Assembly: GCF_000227135.1 (NCBI RefSeq)
Contig: NC_018262.1
Coordinates: 1,126,223 to 1,190,222, forward strand
From: Leishmania donovani
Taxonomy: Eukaryota > Euglenozoa > Kinetoplastea > Trypanosomatida > Trypanosomatidae
Direction of reading: 5' to 3'
Length of the DNA: 64,000 bases
Shown piece by piece: positions 20,662 through 31,797 of this stretch. The notes beneath the pieces were generated by a model, which was not told where the DNA came from, made no database searches, and worked only from the letters and a program-made list of their open reading frames with translations. The position numbers and the translations under genes are program-made. Numbering within the stretch: position 1 is the first letter of the stretch; each line of letters begins with the position of its first letter.

Positions 20662-22758
20662 TTAGGCAGAAGGCGACACGGAAGGTGGGAGTTCCTCGTC
20701 CTCAAGCAGTTCGTTGACCTGCACAACGCGGACATCCTCATGTTCGAGCATACCATCTGAAATCAGTGGTTGCATCACTTCCATCTCGTCCACCAACGTC
20801 GCGTATTCGGCGTTATCGTCGACTTCGTCACCCTCTTGGCTGGAGTTCTCACGGGAATCTTCGCTCTCGTGAAGCGACCGCCCTGCAGTAACAGCTCCAT
20901 GCTCGCCGGGCCTTTGTAGCGGAGAGCCTTCCGAGAGGGTGAAGATGGTGTTCTGAACTACTCCAGAAATGGGGTTTATAGCAGTCGCGATGGCCGCAGT
21001 GGCGAAGGAGCTGTAAAGGAGAGACTCGCGTTCCTGGACGTCGCCAGTGACGGAGCCAAAGAAGCTGTAGCGTGACCGCACCGATCCCCGTCCCGAGTCG
21101 GCTCCGGAGCGCCGCTCACCGCCACTGTCGCCCTCCATATCCGATGAGCTACCGTGTTCCTCCACGTCTACTCCGTCGCCGCCGTCGTCGGACGGAATGT
21201 ACACGAAGGCTGCGAGGTAGGCGCCAATCGCTAAGGGAATGACGCTCAGGAGAAACACTAGGTAGTGGTTGAACGGAAACGGGCGCGGTGCCGAGATGGA
21301 CCACGCGAAGAGCGGGGCAAAGATGAAAGGCACGGCGCAACGAACCACGCATCCTGTAGACTGCTGAATGCCAAACATGATGGCCACCTTGCCTTGCGGT
21401 GCCGTCAGTGACACGAACAGCATGATGAGTGCAAAGTTCCAGCTCTCCACCACCTTGCGCAGCATGCCCATCGCCATTGTAAACCAGAACCTACTTGTCG
21501 TGCCGAACGCAGTCGCAGTCGGCACCACGGCTGTGAAAAAGGCGTATATGAGCTGAGACGCAATCCAGAACCGAATTGGCCCCCCCGAATACTTGATCAC
21601 CGAAGCAAAGACGATGTTGGCGAGCACTGTAGGAGCGCCGTTCACCAACAACAGGATCGCCATCTGGTACGGTGACAGCTGCAGGCCGCCGTTCCGAGAC
21701 TCTGCGGCCATCCAGAGCGGGAAAATCTCCGTGAACATCATGTCGGATGTGCAGATGAGCATCGAGATGAAGCAGACACGCCGCAGCAATGGGTTCAGAA
21801 AGGCTTCCTTGAAGCCGAAGTGGGTATGCGGTTCAGGACCGCAGGTACCCACCGGGCGGGCAGCTGCGCTCGGCGACTTCTCGGGTCCAGCTCCGTTGGG
21901 CTCAGTGTGGTCGTCCGCGTATATGACTGTCACCTCGGTGGCCTTGTTGCACGGAAGCCGCGGCTGCACCAACCTCAGCACGGGGCCAAGGATTTTTACA
22001 ACAGAGTGCGGCAGCACTTCTCGTAGAGGCCGAGCACTCTTGTTGCTCTCCCGTAGGAACACAACACTGATTACTACGGCAAACAAGTTGTACGTTGCCA
22101 CAACAGCACCGGGAAGAAAGGCGGGATGCCTGCCCATGAAGCTAGTTGGAGATACGTGCAGGAAGGCAAGCTTTGGACTCGAAGCGGGATTGTAGAGAAA
22201 GCCACCGATAGCTGGGCCGAACAGCGTTCCCACACCCCACGTGAGACTGACCAGCGCCAAGCCCTTTGCACGGTTCGTCGTATCCGTCAACTCACTGATC
22301 ATCGTTTTGGCTACGATCGAGCAGCCGGCCAACAATCCATGCAAAAAGCGCCAGAAGCACAACATCCACAAGCTGCCGCTGAGTCCCACAAAAAACATGC
22401 AAACAGCACAACAGAACACACCAATGCTGATGGCTAGTTTACGGCCGACCTTGTTACTGAACGCTCCCCATATTTTGCCACTCAGGACTTGCCCGAGCAT
22501 GAAGAGGCTGACAGGAAAGCCTGAAGCATAGCCAGAGCTGTCTATGTCCCAGCCCTTAATATACGCAATAAAGGAAGGCACAAACGGAATTAGTACACTC
22601 CAGCAAACGCTCTCCGTAAGCAGGACGACGCACAGAATAAACAGCTGACCCCATGGGAGCGGTGTGTCCTCGACATGATCATGACTGTCCCCTGACCCCT
22701 CACATGGCGCCGCCGAGGATTGCGTTGTGACAGAAGTGCCTCCCCCCCGCTGGGTCAT
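20662..22758 (-). CDS. MFS transporter, ZIF/tetracycline-like (copy MFS-A)
   Basis: 698 residues, intact. The N-terminal ~32 residues are polar, followed by 12 predicted membrane spans in two blocks. Major-facilitator signatures: motif A after span 2 (GQVLSGKIWGAFSNKVGRK, 89-107), the span-4 arginine region (WRFLHGLLAGCSIVAKT, about 136-152) and the antiporter-type motif GPAIGGFLYNP (181-191). The loop between the two blocks is about 100 residues. From about 521 a long acidic Ser/Glu-rich cytosolic tail follows, with no counterpart in the other copies here. The layout matches plant zinc-induced-facilitator-like and bacterial drug-proton antiporters; the substrate cannot be read from the sequence. 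It is paralogous to the copies at 34330, 42070, 47700 and 51076. The start at 22758 is an ATG. Repeat B lies 3' and repeat A lies 5' of it. Confidence 0.93.
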   Translation of the reverse strand: MTQRGGGTSVTTQSSAAPCEGSGDSHDHVEDTPLPWGQLFILCVVLLTESVCWSVLIPFVPSFIAYIKGWDIDSSGYASGFPVSLFMLGQVLSGKIWGAFSNKVGRKLAISIGVFCCAVCMFFVGLSGSLWMLCFWRFLHGLLAGCSIVAKTMISELTDTTNRAKGLALVSLTWGVGTLFGPAIGGFLYNPASSPKLAFLHVSPTSFMGRHPAFLPGAVVATYNLFAVVISVVFLRESNKSARPLREVLPHSVVKILGPVLRLVQPRLPCNKATEVTVIYADDHTEPNGAGPEKSPSAAARPVGTCGPEPHTHFGFKEAFLNPLLRRVCFISMLICTSDMMFTEIFPLWMAAESRNGGLQLSPYQMAILLLVNGAPTVLANIVFASVIKYSGGPIRFWIASQLIYAFFTAVVPTATAFGTTSRFWFTMAMGMLRKVVESWNFALIMLFVSLTAPQGKVAIMFGIQQSTGCVVRCAVPFIFAPLFAWSISAPRPFPFNHYLVFLLSVIPLAIGAYLAAFVYIPSDDGGDGVDVEEHGSSSDMEGDSGGERRSGADSGRGSVRSRYSFFGSVTGDVQERESLLYSSFATAAIATAINPISGVVQNTIFTLSEGSPLQRPGEHGAVTAGRSLHESEDSRENSSQEGDEVDDNAEYATLVDEMEVMQPLISDGMLEHEDVRVVQVNELLEDEELPPSVSPSA

Positions 22759-22784
22759 TTGCCGCTGTTGTTATTGTTGTTTTT

Positions 22785-22825
22785 CTGTGGACAATACAGG
22801 CAAAGGGTGGGAGCCAGAAGCAAAG
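22785..22825 (-). promoter_or_regulatory. possible trans-splice acceptor for MFS-A
   Basis: On the transcribed strand a pyrimidine-rich stretch leads to CCACAG, whose AG is at 22786-22785, about 27 bases before the ATG. The pyrimidine tract is weak, so this is tentative. Confidence 0.35.
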
Positions 22826-22989
22826 GAAGGATGTGCGCACACAAGGAGATAGCGCAGCTGCACCGCAACTGCAGAGCAACACACACACACACACGCTCCA
22901 GGCTGGCTCATTCGATTAGTGGCAGAGCCCCCTTAGAAGCGGCGTGGGGCGATGAAAGTGAGACCTATAGGTAGGGGGACGGCAGAAAA

Positions 22990-23034
22990 CACACAAGCTA
23001 GACACTTGTGCCCGCGCAGGGGGCTAGCACAGCA
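22990..23034. repeat. short repeat, shared with 50666-50710
   Basis: A 45-base block matching 50666-50710 at 41 of 45 positions, in the same orientation, with the core CCCGCGCAGGGGG conserved. Both copies lie in non-coding DNA beside transporter genes. It may be a remnant of a SIDER-type retroposon; that name is a guess. Confidence 0.7.
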
Positions 23035-23928
23035 GCCGCCACGCACTTTTGCCCGGATACCGCAGTTTCGTTCGTGCTCTCTCCGGCGAGCTACGTAAAG
23101 CAGAACAGGAGTGCCACTTATGGGGAGAAGGGGGTGGGGTGGCGACCGAGGAGAGGCCATGACGGGTCTTCACTGTTCGTGTGTGTGTGCCACTCGCCCT
23201 TTACTATAGTGCTTGTCCAATTCGTTTGCTGTGAATCCTTCCACGCCACCCGCCCATTCTGCGCGTGCATGAAACGACACGTGCGGGGCAGGTGAGCGGC
23301 CACTGAGAACACAGGGAGAAGCACGAAAAGCACACAAGCAAAAAGAAACACCTTACAGACGCTTTCGAGGCCACGCCTGCTCCGCGTATGTCCCCGCATC
23401 TCATTGGTGCATGTGGCTCTCGATCTTCTCGCAAGTGCGCTCACTCCCCCCACCCCTACCGAAAAAAAAATCAAAGCAACACCCGTGAGAGACGGCACGG
23501 AGCTCCTCAGCTCCCGCATGATGCGACAGCAAACAGAACAAGAAACACACAGACCGTCACAGACGCCCCTACACCAAAGCCCAGTTTCCCTCCTGGAGCA
23601 CTTTCCGCCCCTTTCGAGCTACTCCACAAACGTAAACGCACACATAACCACAGCTCACCCACCTCTGCGGCACCACGGCTACACTCTGGTCGTCTAGGGC
23701 GCACCGCCCTCTGCCGCGAAATCGAGCCGCGCGCCTCGTGCGCCAGACGGGCCTCCGCTGGGGCGCATGCCTCGATCCAAGCAGGGTCGCCTGCAGCGTC
23801 CTGCGCTCCAGGGCAGTGGCGACGGCGTCTCTGTCGCCCGCGTAACAGGGGGCGGCCACCGCGCACGCCGCACGAGCTCGAGGAGGAGGCGGGCCAGCCT
23901 CGGGGCAGGGCCCTCTGAGGCCCGGCCT

Positions 23929-24522
23929 NNNNNNNNNNNNNNNNNNNNNNNNNNNNNNNNNNNNNNNNNNNNNNNNNNNNNNNNNNNNNNNNNNNNNNNN
24001 NNNNNNNNNNNNNNNNNNNNNNNNNNNNNNNNNNNNNNNNNNNNNNNNNNNNNNNNNNNNNNNNNNNNNNNNNNNNNNNNNNNNNNNNNNNNNNNNNNNN
24101 NNNNNNNNNNNNNNNNNNNNNNNNNNNNNNNNNNNNNNNNNNNNNNNNNNNNNNNNNNNNNNNNNNNNNNNNNNNNNNNNNNNNNNNNNNNNNNNNNNNN
24201 NNNNNNNNNNNNNNNNNNNNNNNNNNNNNNNNNNNNNNNNNNNNNNNNNNNNNNNNNNNNNNNNNNNNNNNNNNNNNNNNNNNNNNNNNNNNNNNNNNNN
24301 NNNNNNNNNNNNNNNNNNNNNNNNNNNNNNNNNNNNNNNNNNNNNNNNNNNNNNNNNNNNNNNNNNNNNNNNNNNNNNNNNNNNNNNNNNNNNNNNNNNN
24401 NNNNNNNNNNNNNNNNNNNNNNNNNNNNNNNNNNNNNNNNNNNNNNNNNNNNNNNNNNNNNNNNNNNNNNNNNNNNNNNNNNNNNNNNNNNNNNNNNNNN
24501 NNNNNNNNNNNNNNNNNNNNNN
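23929..24522. other. assembly gap, 594 N
   Basis: The largest gap of the window, inside repeat A copy 2. Confidence 1.
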
Positions 24523-24656
24523 CAGCCGTGGGGGGGGGGGGCTAGGGGGCCGAGGCGGCTGTTTGCGGAATTATTGACACGATTACGTAGTGCGGTGGTT
24601 CAAACGCAGTGGTGGTCGCGGGCCTCTTCGGCACGGCGATGGCTCAGACGTTGCCG

Positions 24657-24755
24657 NNNNNNNNNNNNNNNNNNNNNNNNNNNNNNNNNNNNNNNNNNNN
24701 NNNNNNNNNNNNNNNNNNNNNNNNNNNNNNNNNNNNNNNNNNNNNNNNNNNNNNN
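24657..24755. other. assembly gap, 99 N
   Basis: Flanked by two apparently identical 110-base segments. Confidence 1.
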
Positions 24756-24865
24756 GGGCCGAGGCGGCTGTTTGCGGAATTATTGACACGATTACGTAGT
24801 GCGGTGGTTCAAACGCAGTGGTGGTCGCGGGCCTCTTCGGCACGGCGATGGCTCAGACGTTGCCG

Positions 24866-26194
24866 ACCTAGTGTGCACTAAAGCATGATTGCAGGCTGGG
24901 CTGGCGTGTATTAGTAGGAGCCACGAACGAATGTAACAGGAACGTAGAAAAAAAGAAAACGGCAGGATCACACGCGAATGGTCGGCTGTCGAGAAGCAAG
25001 TAGCATCGCTGCTCTTGTGAGCGCCTGTGGACTAGTGCGCATGTGAGCAGATGCACAGTACTGTGGTTACGCGCATGGCTATGGCGATGTGCGTGATGCG
25101 AGGCCGGACTGAGAAGAAAGACGTAGAGATAGAAGGAGGAAGCGGAAGACACAATAACACCAAGAGAAGGCGCGCATTGGCGTGTGGTACGCATGACCGC
25201 CATAAAGAGACGAGCCTTCGAAACGGCTAGCCTAATGTATATCCCCAACTTGTATCGCATGCATGTGTAGCTGGTGCTTCTCCTCACAAACTGCACGGGA
25301 ACATTCCGTGCCGCGGATCGCTTTTCTTCTCTTGCATCCACGCAAATTTCCGCATGTTCTTCAAGGTTGATGGCCAGCAGACGTGCAAGTACTCGAGACG
25401 CGGAGCACCGCACAGCTAGAGTGAGCAGCTCAAGATTCAACTGCGGCTGGGTAAGTGCCCGTCTTCTGAGCCTTTTTGTTCTGCTTGAAGGCCCGCCACG
25501 CAGTCCCTGTATGTCCTGTTCCCCCCCCTCTTTCCTTCTTGAAGCTCACGTAAGCGGGGGAGAAGGCAGAGCGCATGGCGCAGACGCGCGTGCTGCTGCT
25601 GCTGGAGGACAAGAAGGGGGAGCCCAAAGGGAGACTGTAAAAAAAAAGGCCGCAGGCGCTGCACAAGAGAAACAAAGAATGCGGGGCAAAGACGGTAGTG
25701 GAAGAGACAGAACGTATTTCCTGTTTTTTTTCCTTTTGCCGTTTGTTGCTTTACTGTTATTCCTTTGTTTTCTTTTTTTTTCGTGTGTCCCACAGACGTG
25801 AAGTACGCGGAAGAGCGGACGGGCTGGCTGGGGAGGGGGTAGGGGAGGGGAGGGAGGTACAAGCCATGAAAGGTAAAACCATATGGGGAGAGAGAGATTA
25901 GACAGAAGAAAAAAGCAAAAAAAAAAAAAAGGATACGCCATAATAGGCAATGTGCGAGGTACAAAACGAACACAAAAGGCGAAGAAAAAAGGGTATCCAC
26001 AGCAGAAAAGGCAGACGCAGTAGCGGAGATGCAATGAAGAGAGGTGGCAGAAGTGAAATGAACAAAAAGATAAACATGGGAGAAAGCGAAGGGGAGAATG
26101 AATAGATGCTTTTGTGCGCGGCACATTGGAAAGTCGTTGCGACCGCTACTGAGGAGACGGCTCAGTGCGGAGAGGAGCAGAAAAGTTGCTTCTG
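24866..26194. other. spacer without a recognisable gene
   Basis: Open frames are short and rich in Phe/Leu/Ser on the minus strand, as expected from translating purine-rich plus-strand DNA. I see no motif or conserved segment. Confidence 0.5.
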
Positions 26195-26695
26195 TCACCC
26201 TGGCGCATGCGGCTGCTCGCGGCACGCGGTTTCACGCGCCTGCTGTCGTAGGTGACGCCACTTTGGCAAAGCCCGGCACAGCAGGGCGGCATCAATGCAC
26301 AGAGCCACAAATATGGCCGCCACAAGAGCAATAAGTGTTGTGAGTCGCCACTGATACTTCGGAGCCATCCGAGAAGTCGGCGTAGATGAGTTAGAAGCAG
26401 GGGCACGCGGCGCACTTTCGTGCAGACGAAATCCATCTGCGATCAGAACGGTCTCGCTCGCCAACGTCGATGCTGAGAAAACCCACGGAGTCAGGTTCAC
26501 CGCACCACAGGTAAGCGGCGAAGCGGTATCGCCTCCCGCAAAAACGTGCGAGAAGAGCGGACGTGGTTTACCAGCCTTGCCACCGCCTGGAGCAATCGTA
26601 GATAAAAAATGGCGCACAAGAAAATGATCAGCGCAGACGACATCAGCGCAGTCAGACAGGAAGTCCGTAAAGGTGCTCGCAGCACAGATGGCCAT
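26195..26695 (-). CDS. candidate small membrane protein, 166 residues
   Basis: I do not recognise it. The ATG at 26695 is preceded on the transcribed strand by a poly-T run (26727-26736) and a TTTCAG one base before the ATG, which looks like a trans-splice acceptor. Residues about 61-75 read TCGAVNLTPWVFSAS. A Ser/Thr/Pro-rich stretch follows at 92-108, then one strong membrane span at about 117-140 and a short basic tail (RALPKWRHLRQQAR). This fits a C-terminally anchored or type I protein without a clear signal peptide, so it could also be the 3' end of a decayed gene. Codon choice looks mixed and less GC-biased at third positions than in the certain genes. Confidence 0.45.
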   Translation of the reverse strand: MAICAASTFTDFLSDCADVVCADHFLVRHFLSTIAPGGGKAGKPRPLFSHVFAGGDTASPLTCGAVNLTPWVFSASTLASETVLIADGFRLHESAPRAPASNSSTPTSRMAPKYQWRLTTLIALVAAIFVALCIDAALLCRALPKWRHLRQQARETACREQPHAPG

Positions 26696-29600
26696 GCTGA
26701 AAGTGAAATCAAGTGCAGCCGCCGCGTCAATGTCAAAAAAAAAAACGAGAGCACACAAGATAGAGAAACGACGACGACGACGGCCTTCACGTTCCTCAGA
26801 AAGCAGAACTTCGCGTGAGAAGCTCGCTGTTCCTAGCTGTGGCTTACTTTTTGTGTTCTCTTTCACTGTGATGGAGGTCCTGTTGTGTCCGCTGGAGAAC
26901 GAAGCGACAGTCCGTGGGTGCACGGTGAAGTCTTTGTGTCGCGAGGCGTGCGCGCCGAGAAAATACCGCTTGCTGCCCACCCTCCACCCCGTACCCGTGG
27001 TGATTAGAACACAGAAACGAGCTTCGAGGTTGAGATTGAAAACTATGTTACGTTGAACAAGCGCGGTGCGGTGGGAATCGGGACGCTCTCGCGAAGAGGA
27101 GTCCTTACGAGATCGGAAAGAAAAGTGAAGGGTCTGCGTACGCTGAAGAGGAGGGGGCGAGGAGAGAGAGAGAGAGGGGGGCTGATTTCTCCTTTCGTTG
27201 TCAAGAAACACTGAGACGCGGTGAAGCGCATCGTGTCTGCTGAGGCAGGCACAGTGGTGGACTGGCCGTACTGCTGCACCACGTAGACTCCCAGAAACCA
27301 TTGAGCACCGTATTCTATTTGCAGCCCCACCCCGTTCTCCCTTCCGCGGGCGTCTCTACCTACTGTGGCTCACACCGTAAGCCCAGACAGTGCACTGTGG
27401 AGAGGACAGGCCACCATTGACAGCGGCGGCATGTATACACCGCGACGCCACACTCACAAGCTCTTCCCACCACCACGCGGGCGGCGTTCTAGTGGCGGTG
27501 CGTCCACTTTTCCACACAGCGAAGGCCCATTTCGCGGATATGAATTCAACTCTGCTTGTGCGCATGTGCTGCTCCGCAAGTACTCGGGTTTCGAGACCGA
27601 GGAAGCTGTTTCGTTTTAGTACTCTGGCCGATGATGGCCAGAATGGTTTCAAATAAAAGCAAAAAAAAAGAGCGCCAACAGGAAAACAAAGGCGTGGCAG
27701 CGCGACAACACAAAGGACAACGTGAAGCGAAGACGATAAAAAAGAAAGGATACAGACAATAAGCAAAAGAAAGGGTGCGGGTGTTGGTGAAAAGACGCAC
27801 ACACAGAGACGGACAAAACTACCGCACACACACACAGACATAACAACAAAAACAAGAGGGCATGAAGAGTACAAAGGAGTGATAAAAGGGGAGGAAAGAA
27901 CGCAGACGCGGAAACAGAAGGATGCAGGCACACATGCATGAGACGACAACTTGATATCAGCGCTACCCGTGGCAAGTTTTCGGTACACCCTGTTGCCGCT
28001 GTCATGGCTGATGTCGTTTGATGAGGAGGTGCTCAGACTCTTGCTTCCTCATGCTCAGGACATGTTTGCGTGCACCCCTGTGGGGCGCTACTCTTGCCTC
28101 ATAATCGTCCCTCTTTCCTACAGAAACGATCGGTCCAGCAGCGCGCAAGGGATAAACGGTGGATGGAAAGGAGAGGGAGGGCCATTGCTCTGCCCGTTCC
28201 ACGCTATGTGTTTTCTTTTGTCTTTATGCTTTTACAGTTTATTCACATTGGGTACAGCACACCGGAAACAAAACGAAGCGAATACGCGTGCACGCATGAA
28301 TGGACAACAACAATGCAACAAAAAGAGAGCAGAACACCGACAGAATCGCTTGGTTATCGTTTCTATTGTTTTCCTTTTTTTTTTCTGCTGCAAATCCCCT
28401 AGAAAAGCGTAGGCCACACTTGCACGCCACACTGGAAAAAGAGCGTGAGGTTCAGTGCTCCTTTCTATACCTTCCTCGCAAAGTCATTTTTTTTTTTTCA
28501 AATTTTTCTTCGTATTTGTTCTGTGCTCCCGCTCTTCATTAGGCAACACGTGAAGAGGATTTTTCTTTGCCACTCTTCTGTTGAGAACAGTGGCTGAGGA
28601 TGGCTGCAGAAGAAGGCTGAAGTGGGATTAAGGCAAGGTAACACACACACACATACACACGAGCGTGTGCACGCAGCAAGCAATATTAGGCAAAGAAAGC
28701 CGTGCGTTCTTGGCGATTAAGGAACCGCCATCTAATCGGTGATCACACAGACGCACGCACACGGTCACACGCCACTTCGGGCGCACGGGTGAGACGAAGA
28801 AGAGTACCGACAGCACAGGGAGTAGAAGAAGAGGGTCAGGAACGAAGCATGCAGCGCGGACGAAATCGCCTCTTCAGCAGCACAAAAGGTGACAGCAGCT
28901 AAAAAAAGAGAAACCGCTAACAAAAGCGAGAACGAATGAAAGCAGACGAAACAAAAATAAGCCTCGAAGGAAACAGCCAGAGTGAAAGGCAAGAACGAAC
29001 CCAACACACGTGACAGACAGACAGACTGAGAGAGAGGAGCAGGAGCAGGAGGAGGAAGGGGAAAGGTGGTCGTCTACTTCGAGCCCATCTGAAAAAAAAA
29101 GTCGAGACACAAAACATAGAGAGAGCAAAGAACATACAAAGGAATTCCCCTGCGTGACATCTCGAGGTCACGCTCCTCTGTGCGTTACACCAAGCACAGG
29201 GGCTGGTTTCTTTTCCGTTGTACTCTTTTTGTTGTTGCTGCTGCTGCTTCGCCTCCGAGTTTCTTCTTTTTCTTTTGGCGCTCCTGAAAACGAGGAGCGA
29301 CTCCAACTGGCCTCCTTGACACACTACACCATGCTCTTTTCCGACCCCATGCTTGGCTAGGTGCCAGGAAAGTAGTATGTGCTTGCGTTTGAGTGTCACG
29401 CCGTAACCACAAAGCATGCCAAGAAGGGCATGCAATTCCCACGCATGTTAACGCGACAGTATGCGCTTCCCTTCCTTCGGTCCCCGAGAGAGTGTCATCA
29501 TCGCTATTCCTTCTTTGCCCATCATGCCACAAGAAGATAAACAAGTACAGCATGCCCGTGAAGCGATTACGCGTGAAGAAACTGAGGTGTGCGTGTGTCA

Positions 29601-31797
29601 GCGAGGGAGGGGGGAGGGCGGCGTACGCGGCGGCAGGAAGAAGAAAAATGCGCTAGTCACCTCTCCCTCGCAAAAAAAAAGAAGACCATGTAGAGGAAAC
29701 GCATGGAGACTGGTAAACAGGAGAGGTGGGAACACACGAAGGAGCACCACCGCCGCTCACAGTGCACCTCAAAGTTGATTGGAAAACATGTGCGGCGTTG
29801 GAGGGAGGCGGGGGTGCCTTGCCTGAGGCAGTACCACAGCACGGCGTGCATCTGTCCGCCATCGCCATCCGACATACACACCACACACGCCGTGCTGCAG
29901 CGGAGGAGAAGAGGTGCTTCGCCGCACCAAAAGTGTGTGCTCGTTGCACAAGAAGACACATATGGAAGCGCATGGAATCGAGAGGCGGCATCGGGCTTCT
30001 CGTTGCTGTATCGACAACAGAAGCCTTCGCTGTCCCCATATTCTCTTCTCCGCAGCGCACCGGCGCAAACCGTTTGCTCTTCCCCCGCATGATGCGAATC
30101 GGACTGGACCGCAGCGCTGGAGCACACAGGACATCCTCGATGTCGCGAATGTGTGCAGCAGGTTGAGGGGCAAGCATACAAAATACCCGGAAAAAGCGAG
30201 AGACGCGCGTGCAACTCACCCGACGCATGTAGCCACTGCGACACCGGGCTTGCAAGGGCGGTGCGAGAGGATGAGACCCCCTGCCACGTAATCCACGCCT
30301 CAAAACAACACACAATCACGCATACAAACGTAGCCGTCATACAAGAAGTGCAAAAAAAAATAAGCAAAACATCGGCCAAATGCATCATCGCCACTAGCAA
30401 ACAGCAGATAAAAGAAAGAAGTACTATGAGGTAAACGTAATCGTCCACTGCGAAGGACGCCAACGGAGCGTTAGCCGAGCGGGGGGCGGGGGCCAAGTAA
30501 AACGTGCGATGGGCTCCCACTTCAGTGTCACCCTCCTTCCTTCCTCTGTGCTGAGGTTCACACCTTCATGCGCACATGTAATGCGATGGACGGCGGTGCA
30601 CGTCACGCGAGAATGAACTTCAGGAAAGCGACAGGAGAAAACAGAGAAGGCCAGCGAGAGTCAGTTCAGCGAAAAGCCTTCGGGTGCTTCTCATGTCCTT
30701 GAGCATTGCTTTTAATGCCTTTAGCTGTCCTGCTCATGTTGAAGGTGATCCTTTCCGCACTCACGGTGGACATGAATAAATGGGCGTGGGTGGGGGTGGA
30801 AAGAAGATTAGAGACTCACGACAAAATACTCGCCGTCTAATCAAAAAAGAGAAAAATTGGGGGGGGGGTGGGGAGCGCCAATGAATGACAGTAACACAAA
30901 AAAGAAAAAGGAACGCGCAGCCTGCATAGACGACACAGCAGAACCACAACCGTATGCACATACCAAGCACAAACCCCCGTCGACCATTAGAAAAGACAGC
31001 ACAAGAGAGGAAGGGAGCAGAAAAAGGGTGAGGGGTTAGGTGGAGTGGTGCTGGTGATGGTGAAGAGGGCGAGACAAACAAAACAACAGCAGCGCCACAA
31101 AAATGTTCTGTAAAGCCACATCTGGGAAAGACGGCGTATGCGGGAGAGAGGAAACTCCATGATGCGAAAGAACAGGGACTTCTGGGAAGGATGGAGAAGA
31201 AACGCCCATGCAACCTAAAAAAAGAAGGGGAGGGGGAGGGCGCCAAAGAGACGAGAGCTATGCGGAGGATCAAACAAGCACGATGCAGAATCGGAAAATA
31301 CAAGAACGCAAAGAAAGAATACAATAAAGACACCCACCCACACGCAGAGAGACACAGACGTCAACCAGAGCGGCGCCTGGAACAAAAGAATGCAGCAACA
31401 AGGGAGAGAGTGGGGGGGGTGGATAGGCAACGCAGCACAGACACATGCGCGTCTTCAAGGAGCGAAGCCTTTCTACACGTAGAGGTAGAGAGGCGCTGAA
31501 AATGGGACGGGGACTCTCAAAAAGATGAAAAGGCATCACACATATAATTAGTGCATACGGCACAAGCGCAAACTGCCGGAGAATTCGAGAGAGGAGAGAG
31601 AGAGACACGGTCCCCCTCCCTGCCTGCTTATGCGTGAATGGATGAGTTGGTGCCGATATCTGCGATGGGGCTGGTATGCATCTTTCGTGTCTCTCCACGT
31701 GTGGCGCGCGTGCGTGATGTCAGCGTATCCGCCCCAGTTGTGTATCACCGCCTGGGTATGATCACGATGTCCTCCTTTCATTGCCTCGCTCCGCCTA
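26696..31797. other. long spacer, 5 kb, no certain gene
   Basis: An unusually long interval with no gene I can support. At 29650-30520 several frames on both strands stay open, none with a recognisable domain; it may be a decayed gene. Plus-strand homopurine tracts recur (for example 27655-27770 and 28850-29110), as do short CA runs. This would be mostly long UTRs or degraded DNA between MFS-A and the surface protein. Confidence 0.5.

Larger units (their letters stand above)
22759..23615. other. spacer with a 45-base shared block
   Basis: No gene seen. It contains a CA run near 22879-22893 and the short repeat at 22990-23034. Confidence 0.5.
23616..24865. repeat. dispersed repeat A, copy 2 (gapped)
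   Basis: Begins with GAGCTACTCCACAAACGTAA as in copy 3 and ends at GACGTTGCCG. The middle is missing (594 N). After it come the poly-G segment and a 110-base block that occurs twice, on either side of a 99-N gap (24547-24656 and 24756-24865). No intact coding region. Confidence 0.85.
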
